DNA of 64,000 bases, from positions 1-64,000 of the forward strand of contig JACRAY010000015.1 in assembly GCA_016213325.1 (NCBI GenBank). Reading direction: 5' to 3'. Source of the DNA: Burkholderiales bacterium (GTDB taxonomy: Bacteria > Pseudomonadota > Gammaproteobacteria > Burkholderiales > Burkholderiaceae_C). Below the pieces are notes generated by a model that was given only the letters and a program-made list of their open reading frames with translations, had not been told where the DNA came from and ran no database searches. This document shows, in pieces, positions 59,937 to 64,000 of the stretch (position 1 is the first letter of the stretch; every line of letters begins with the position of its first letter). Made by a program: the position numbers and the translations under genes.

Positions 59937-60623
59937 TCACAGGATCGAGAACGAGATGGACTTCGCGACAGCGTCGCGGATGTGCCGGATGCGTTCGCGA
60001 TTGAGCTGCTCCGCCGCATCGGCGTCGCCGCGCGCCACCGCTTCGAGCAGGGCTTCGTGCTCGCGGATCGCGGCTTCCATGCGGCCCGGCAGCATCGCGG
60101 TGCGGCTGCCGGTGAGGCGCAGCCGGTTCTCGATGGCCAGCACCAGTTCGGCCAGCGTGTTGCTGCGGCAGCATTCCACCAGCGCACGCCGGAACCCCAG
60201 CGCGTGCTCGAGGTAGGCCGCCACATCGCCCTTGCGGGCACTCACGGCCAGCAACTGCAGCGACTTCTTCAGCCGCTGCAGGTGCACGCTGTCCATGTTG
60301 CGCGCCGCGAGCCGCGCCACCAGGCCTTCGAGCACTTCGCGGATGTCCAGCAGTTCGATCACGTCTTCCGGGCTGAGCCGGGTGACCGTCACGCCGACGA
60401 AGGGCGTGCGGGTGACCAGCCGCTCCACTTCGAGCTGGCGGATGGCTTCGCGGATCGGCGTGCGGCTGACCTCGAGTTCGGCGGCCAGGTCCTGTTCGGT
60501 GAGCTTGGCGCCCGGCTTCAGCTCGCCGGACAGGATGGCGGCGCGGATGCGCTCGCAAACCTGTTCGGCCGACAAGGGCTGCGGCCCCCGTTTGCGCAGT
60601 GCGCTGGACTTCTCGGACGTCAT
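59937..60623 (-). CDS. GntR family (FadR/FCD) transcriptional regulator
   Basis: A 228-residue protein. The winged helix is VCERIRAAILSGELKPGAKLTEQDLAAELEVSRTPIREAIRQLEVERLV. The FCD ligand domain carries the metal-binding DIREVLEG start and later HEALLEAVARGDADAAEQLNRERIRHI. It binds a carboxylate effector. It is the last gene of the minus-strand catabolic operon and probably represses it in the absence of substrate. Confidence 0.92.
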   Translation of the reverse strand: MTSEKSSALRKRGPQPLSAEQVCERIRAAILSGELKPGAKLTEQDLAAELEVSRTPIREAIRQLEVERLVTRTPFVGVTVTRLSPEDVIELLDIREVLEGLVARLAARNMDSVHLQRLKKSLQLLAVSARKGDVAAYLEHALGFRRALVECCRSNTLAELVLAIENRLRLTGSRTAMLPGRMEAAIREHEALLEAVARGDADAAEQLNRERIRHIRDAVAKSISFSIL

Positions 60624-60630
60624 GCAAGCT

Positions 60631-61386
60631 TTATACAAGACCTTCCGGCGGCGGCTCGGCGTACTCGGGCGCGGTGGCGGGCATCTGCAGCACCAGCAGG
60701 TGCAGCCCGCCGGGGCCGGCGGCGCCATCGCGCGTTGCCTCGCCGGGCGACAGGTAGCGGCTTTCCCAGGCCTGCAGCCGCGCCTGCGGCGTGTCGAGCG
60801 CGCCGGCCAGCAACAACTGGAACTGGCCCGCACCGCGCGGCGCGGGCAATTCGAGTGGCGTGCCGGGCGGCAGTTGCAGCGCGAAAACCTCCAGGTCTTC
60901 CTGCAGTTCGATCAGCTGCACGCGCCGCACCGAGGGCAAAGCGGCCAGCGCCTCGGCCGACAGTGGCTCATGCACCGGCCCTTGCGCATGGCGCTTCGGC
61001 CCGCGCTTGAGCTGGTCGCGTGCCAGCGGCAGGAAGTGGGCGCCGGTTTCGTACGCGGCGCGAATCGTGAAGTAGCTAAGGCCCCCCGCACCCGCCACCA
61101 GCGGGCCGTAGCCGGTATAGGCACCGGCGTAGTGCACCGACCCCGGACCCACGGCGTGCGGGCCCAGCGTGCCCGCACCTTGCTTCACCACCTGGAACTG
61201 GTTGTGCGTGTGGAAGTGCGGCGCCAGCACGGCGTGCGGCGGCTGCTCCACCAGGAAGACGGTGGGCGCCAGCCCCGGGCCGCAGCCGCCCTGCATCCAT
61301 TCGCTGCGATGGAAGCTGAACCCGTTGTCCAGCGCGCGCTGGTGCCGCGTCTGCTGCGCCAGGGCCGCGGAACCCAAGGCGATCAT
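60631..61386 (-). CDS. Cupin-like hypothetical protein
   Basis: A 251-residue protein. PPHAVLAPHFHTHNQFQVVKQGAGTLG resembles a cupin metal motif (HxHxxxQF), and a second half (GTPLELPAPRGAGQFQLLLAGAL) may be a second barrel. No characterised match is recalled. ATG 61386 lies 4 bases after the Bug stop, so it is firmly within the operon. It is possibly an isomerase or dioxygenase-like enzyme for the operon's substrate. Confidence 0.7.
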   Translation of the reverse strand: MIALGSAALAQQTRHQRALDNGFSFHRSEWMQGGCGPGLAPTVFLVEQPPHAVLAPHFHTHNQFQVVKQGAGTLGPHAVGPGSVHYAGAYTGYGPLVAGAGGLSYFTIRAAYETGAHFLPLARDQLKRGPKRHAQGPVHEPLSAEALAALPSVRRVQLIELQEDLEVFALQLPPGTPLELPAPRGAGQFQLLLAGALDTPQARLQAWESRYLSPGEATRDGAAGPGGLHLLVLQMPATAPEYAEPPPEGLV

Positions 61387-61390
61387 CGCG

Positions 61391-62356
61391 TCACTCCAGG
61401 CGCGCGCCGGAGTTCTTGACCACGCCGGCCCAGCGCTCGACTTCGCCACGCACGAACGCCTTGAACTCGGCGGCCGAACTCGGGCGCGGGCGCCCGCCCA
61501 GGCCCACGATGCGTTGCTGGAACTCGGGTGAGCGGACGATGCGCAGGAGCTCTTCGCTCACCTTGTCGACCACGGCCTTTGGCGTGCCGGCCGGCGCCAG
61601 CAGGCCGACCCACGGCACCAGGTCGAAGTCGGGCAGGCCGCTTTCGGCCACGGTGGGCACCGTGGGCAACACCGAGATGCGCTCGCCCGAACTCACGGCG
61701 ATGGCGCGCACGCGGCCACCCGCGAGGAAGGGTTGCGCAGCGCCATAGGCATCGAACGACACATGCACCTGGCCCGCGGCCAGGTCGGTGAGCGACTTGG
61801 CGGCGCCCTGGTAGGGCACGTGCGTCAGCGTCATGCCAGTGCGCCGGGCCAGCTCCGACATGGCCAGGTGCGACACCGAGCCGTTGCCGGGCGACGAGTA
61901 GTTGACTTTGCCGGGCTGGGCCTTGGCGTACGCCACCAGTTCGGCCAGCGACTGGATCGGCAGCGCGCTGTTCACCATCAGTACCAGCGGCGCGTCGTAG
62001 ATCAGGCCCAGGGGCTCGAAGTCCTTCACGCTGTCGTAGCGCACGTTCTTGTACAGGAACGGGTTGCCGGCCACGGCAGCCGAGGCCGACAGCGTCATGA
62101 CGCTGCCGTCGGCCGGCATGCGCGAGACCGCGGCCAGCGCGATGCTGCCCGCCAGGCCCGGCATGTTCTCCACGACCAGGTTGCGGCCGATGGCGGGGCC
62201 GAGGCGCTCGGCCAGCAGGCGGGCGACGACGTCGACCGATTGCCCGGTGGGATAGCCCACCACCAGTTTGCCTGTGTCCTTCTGCGCGAAGGCGGCGCTG
62301 CCGGCGAACAGCAGCGCGACGATGCCGGTACCGACGATACGGCGGATGGTTTGCAT
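61391..62356 (-). CDS. Bug-family tripartite tricarboxylate transporter receptor (3)
   Basis: A 321-residue periplasmic receptor with signal peptide (RRIVGTGIVALLFAGSAAFAQ). Blocks are LVVGYPTGQSVDVVARLLAERLG, VENMPGLAGSIALAAVSRMPADG, THVPYQGAAKSLTDLAAGQVH and LPTVPTVAESGLPDF. It would deliver the compound oxidised by the MmsB-like and aldehyde dehydrogenases encoded next to it. It lies 9 bases downstream of the mmsB-like gene. Confidence 0.93.
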   Translation of the reverse strand: MQTIRRIVGTGIVALLFAGSAAFAQKDTGKLVVGYPTGQSVDVVARLLAERLGPAIGRNLVVENMPGLAGSIALAAVSRMPADGSVMTLSASAAVAGNPFLYKNVRYDSVKDFEPLGLIYDAPLVLMVNSALPIQSLAELVAYAKAQPGKVNYSSPGNGSVSHLAMSELARRTGMTLTHVPYQGAAKSLTDLAAGQVHVSFDAYGAAQPFLAGGRVRAIAVSSGERISVLPTVPTVAESGLPDFDLVPWVGLLAPAGTPKAVVDKVSEELLRIVRSPEFQQRIVGLGGRPRPSSAAEFKAFVRGEVERWAGVVKNSGARLE

Positions 62357-62365
62357 TTGCTGCTC

Positions 62366-63247
62366 CTAGTGCGATGCGCCGAGCATCTGGATGATGGAAG
62401 AGAAGTCGAGCCGGCCGCGGCCTGCTGCGCAGTGCATCGCGTAGACGTTGGCGGCGGCCGCGCCCAGCAGGGCCGGCGACTGGCTCGCCAGCGCCGCCTG
62501 CTCGGCCAGCCGCAGGTCCTTCAGCATCAGCTCGGACGCGAAGCCGCCTTCGTAGCCGCGGTTGGAAGGCGCCGAGGGCACCAGCCCCGGCTCGGGCGCG
62601 TAGCTGGTGAGCGCCCAGCACTGGCCCGACGAGGTCGATGCGATCTCGAAGAACTTGCGCGTGTCCAGCCCCAGCCGTTTGGCCAGGTGCAGCGCTTCGG
62701 ACACCGCCAGCATGGAGATGCCCGCCAGCATGTTGTTGCAGATCTTGGCGGCCTGCCCGGCCCCGGCATCGCCTGCGTGGATGATGTTCTTGCCCATGGC
62801 ACGCAACAGGTCCTGCGCACGCTCGAAAGCGGCCACGGCGCCGCCCACCATGAAAGTGAGCGTGCCGGCGGCCGCGCCGCCGACGCCGCCGGAGACCGGC
62901 GCATCCAGCGTGGCCAGCCCTTTTGCCTGCAGCGCCTGGTGGAAGGCGGCGCAGGAGGCGACGTCGATGGTCGAGCAGTCGACGACCAGCGCACCCGCGG
63001 CGAAAGGCAAGTCGCCGGCGGCCAGCACTTCCAGCACGTGGCGGCCGCTGGGCAGCATGGTGAACACGACTTCGGCGCTCGCCACCGCGTCGGCGGCCGA
63101 GCCCTGGGGCTTGAGCCCCGCGCCGTGCGCGCGCGCCATCGAGCCCGCACTCACGTCGAAGCAGCGCACGTCGTGCCCCGCCTCCTTCAGCCGGCACGCC
63201 ATGGGAAAGCCCATGTTGCCGAGCCCGATGAATCCGATTACAGCCAT
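62366..63247 (-). CDS. mmsB: 3-hydroxyisobutyrate dehydrogenase-family enzyme
   Basis: A 293-residue NAD(P)-dependent beta-hydroxyacid dehydrogenase. Features are the N-terminal IGFIGLGNMGFPMACRL Rossmann motif, DAPVSGGVGGAAAGTLTFMVGG (substrate loop), and the catalytic Lys in GAGQAAKICNNMLAGISMLAVSEAL. A later segment is FASELMLKDLRLAEQAA. It oxidises 3-hydroxyisobutyrate or a similar hydroxy acid to a semialdehyde, handed to the adjacent aldehyde dehydrogenase. The symbol is by family analogy. Confidence 0.88.
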   Translation of the reverse strand: MAVIGFIGLGNMGFPMACRLKEAGHDVRCFDVSAGSMARAHGAGLKPQGSAADAVASAEVVFTMLPSGRHVLEVLAAGDLPFAAGALVVDCSTIDVASCAAFHQALQAKGLATLDAPVSGGVGGAAAGTLTFMVGGAVAAFERAQDLLRAMGKNIIHAGDAGAGQAAKICNNMLAGISMLAVSEALHLAKRLGLDTRKFFEIASTSSGQCWALTSYAPEPGLVPSAPSNRGYEGGFASELMLKDLRLAEQAALASQSPALLGAAAANVYAMHCAAGRGRLDFSSIIQMLGASH

Positions 63248-63259
63248 GTTCGTTGCTCC

Positions 63260-64000
63260 TCAGTTCATGTTGAAGATCACGGTCTTCTTGTGGGTGAAGT
63301 GGTCCAGCATCGCCTCGAGCGAAGCTTCGCGGCCCAGCCCGGACTGCTTCACGCCGCCGTACGACAGGCCCGGCTGCACGACGATGTTCTGGTTGACCTG
63401 CACGAAGCCGGCGTTCAGGCGCCGCGTCGCATCCAGCGCGGTCTTCAGGTCGCGCGTCCAGAAGGTGGCGGCCAGCCCGTAGTCGCTGTCGTTGGCCATG
63501 CGGATCGCGTCTTCGTAGCGGTCGAAGGCGATGACGCAGGTGACCGGCCCGAAGATCTCCTCGCGTGCGAGTCGCGACGCGTTGTCCAGCCCGGTGAAGA
63601 TCACCGGCCGCACGAACAGGCCGTCGCGCAGCGCCTCGCCATCCGGCAGTCGCGAGCACTCGTGCGCCTGCGCGCCGGGGATGGCGCGGCCGCTCTCGAT
63701 GTAGCCGAGCACCTTGTCCAGTTGCCCGCGCGAGATGATCGTGCCGATGTCGGTGGCTTCGTCCAGCGGGTCGCCCATCTTCATCGCATCGACGCGCGCT
63801 TTCAGGCGCGTGACGAACTCGTCGTGGATCGCGCGGTGCACGAAGATGCGGCTGGCGGCGGTGCAGCTTTGCCCCTGCCGCGTGAAGCGCATGCCGCTGA
63901 CCGCGCCGGCCACCGCCTGCTCGAGGTCGGCGTCGTCCATCACGATCATCGGGCTCTTGCCGCCCAGCTCCAGGGTGACGGGGATCAGCTTCTCGCCGGC
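63260..64000 (-). CDS. Aldehyde dehydrogenase, partial (5' end beyond window)
   Basis: The C-terminal 246 residues only. The visible part begins AGEKLIPVTLELGGKSPMIV with the general-base Glu. The nucleophile Cys is in TRQGQSCTAASRIF, then REEIFGPVTCVIAF and the terminal YGGVKQSGLGREASLEAMLDHFTHKKTVIF. It matches succinate-semialdehyde/methylmalonate-semialdehyde-type ALDHs. It is the first visible gene of the operon and lies 12 bases upstream of the mmsB-like gene. The start is not in the window. Confidence 0.93.
   Translation of the reverse strand, partial: AGEKLIPVTLELGGKSPMIVMDDADLEQAVAGAVSGMRFTRQGQSCTAASRIFVHRAIHDEFVTRLKARVDAMKMGDPLDEATDIGTIISRGQLDKVLGYIESGRAIPGAQAHECSRLPDGEALRDGLFVRPVIFTGLDNASRLAREEIFGPVTCVIAFDRYEDAIRMANDSDYGLAATFWTRDLKTALDATRRLNAGFVQVNQNIVVQPGLSYGGVKQSGLGREASLEAMLDHFTHKKTVIFNMN

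Noticed and set aside
1-64000. CRISPR arrays, rRNA, tRNA or transposase genes
   Set aside because: Searched by eye for regular spaced repeats, tRNA cloverleaf-like GGTTCGAATCC segments and DDE or recombinase motifs. None found, though an eye search can miss tRNAs.

Overview
The window is a high-G+C chromosomal segment from what is most likely a betaproteobacterium of the Comamonadaceae (Ramlibacter/Variovorax/Caenimonas-like). The reasons are three Bug-type tripartite-tricarboxylate receptors, MdlAB-like exporters, the DUF1501/DUF1800 pair, ECF41 regulation, many ATGA-coupled genes and strong G/C at third codon positions. The genus call is inference. No rRNA, tRNA, CRISPR array, transposase or replication origin was recognised.

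Region 0-16 kb is mostly housekeeping: an MFS carrier, a heterodimeric ABC exporter (mdlA/mdlB-like), 5-formyl-THF cyclo-ligase, a soluble lytic transglycosylase, a GST coupled to a dapA-like gene, cca, an EF-hand protein, an AraC regulator, a DUF2905-ROK pair, a MidA-type methyltransferase, a vapBC pair and a folM-folB pair.

Region 16-39 kb is accessory and partly decaying. It holds a frameshifted FG-GAP/DUF4214 protein, a methyltransferase, and two Cys-rich copper-storage-like proteins bracketing a two-component system with a perfect 22-bp palindrome in its divergent promoter. It continues with a Pal-like lipoprotein, a DUF3820-SUI1 pair, a class C beta-lactamase-like hydrolase, an amidase, DUF1501/DUF1800, and a two-partner secretion pair (TpsB/TpsA). 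The TpsA carries seven propeller-like repeats. Broken genes follow: a winged-helix/TPR regulator, a FixJ fragment and a frameshifted TsdA-like dihaem cytochrome.

Region 39-44 kb has an ECF41 sigma factor with its AhpD/CMD target gene. Both are preceded by perfect TGTCACA-N16-CGTC signatures. An M16 peptidase, a VOC protein, a FlK-like thioesterase and a second CMD protein follow.

Region 43.7-47.7 kb is a visibly lower-G+C island bounded by degenerate palindromic repeats. It carries an overlapping AAA/ORC-like ATPase and a HEPN-like protein (RHAVVH motif), plus an uncharacterised 222-residue protein. This is the best candidate here for an undescribed, possibly defensive, two-gene system.

Region 47.7-64 kb has small enzymes, an ABC exporter, a hybrid kinase with a tandemly duplicated PAS unit, and a winged-helix/HATPase/STAS-like regulator. 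Two convergent catabolic operons end the window. One is amidase-Bug-Bug-class II aldolase, with a divergent LysR gene and a BenM-like operator. The other is ALDH-MmsB-Bug-cupin-GntR. Together they suggest uptake and oxidation of an unidentified carboxylate or amide.
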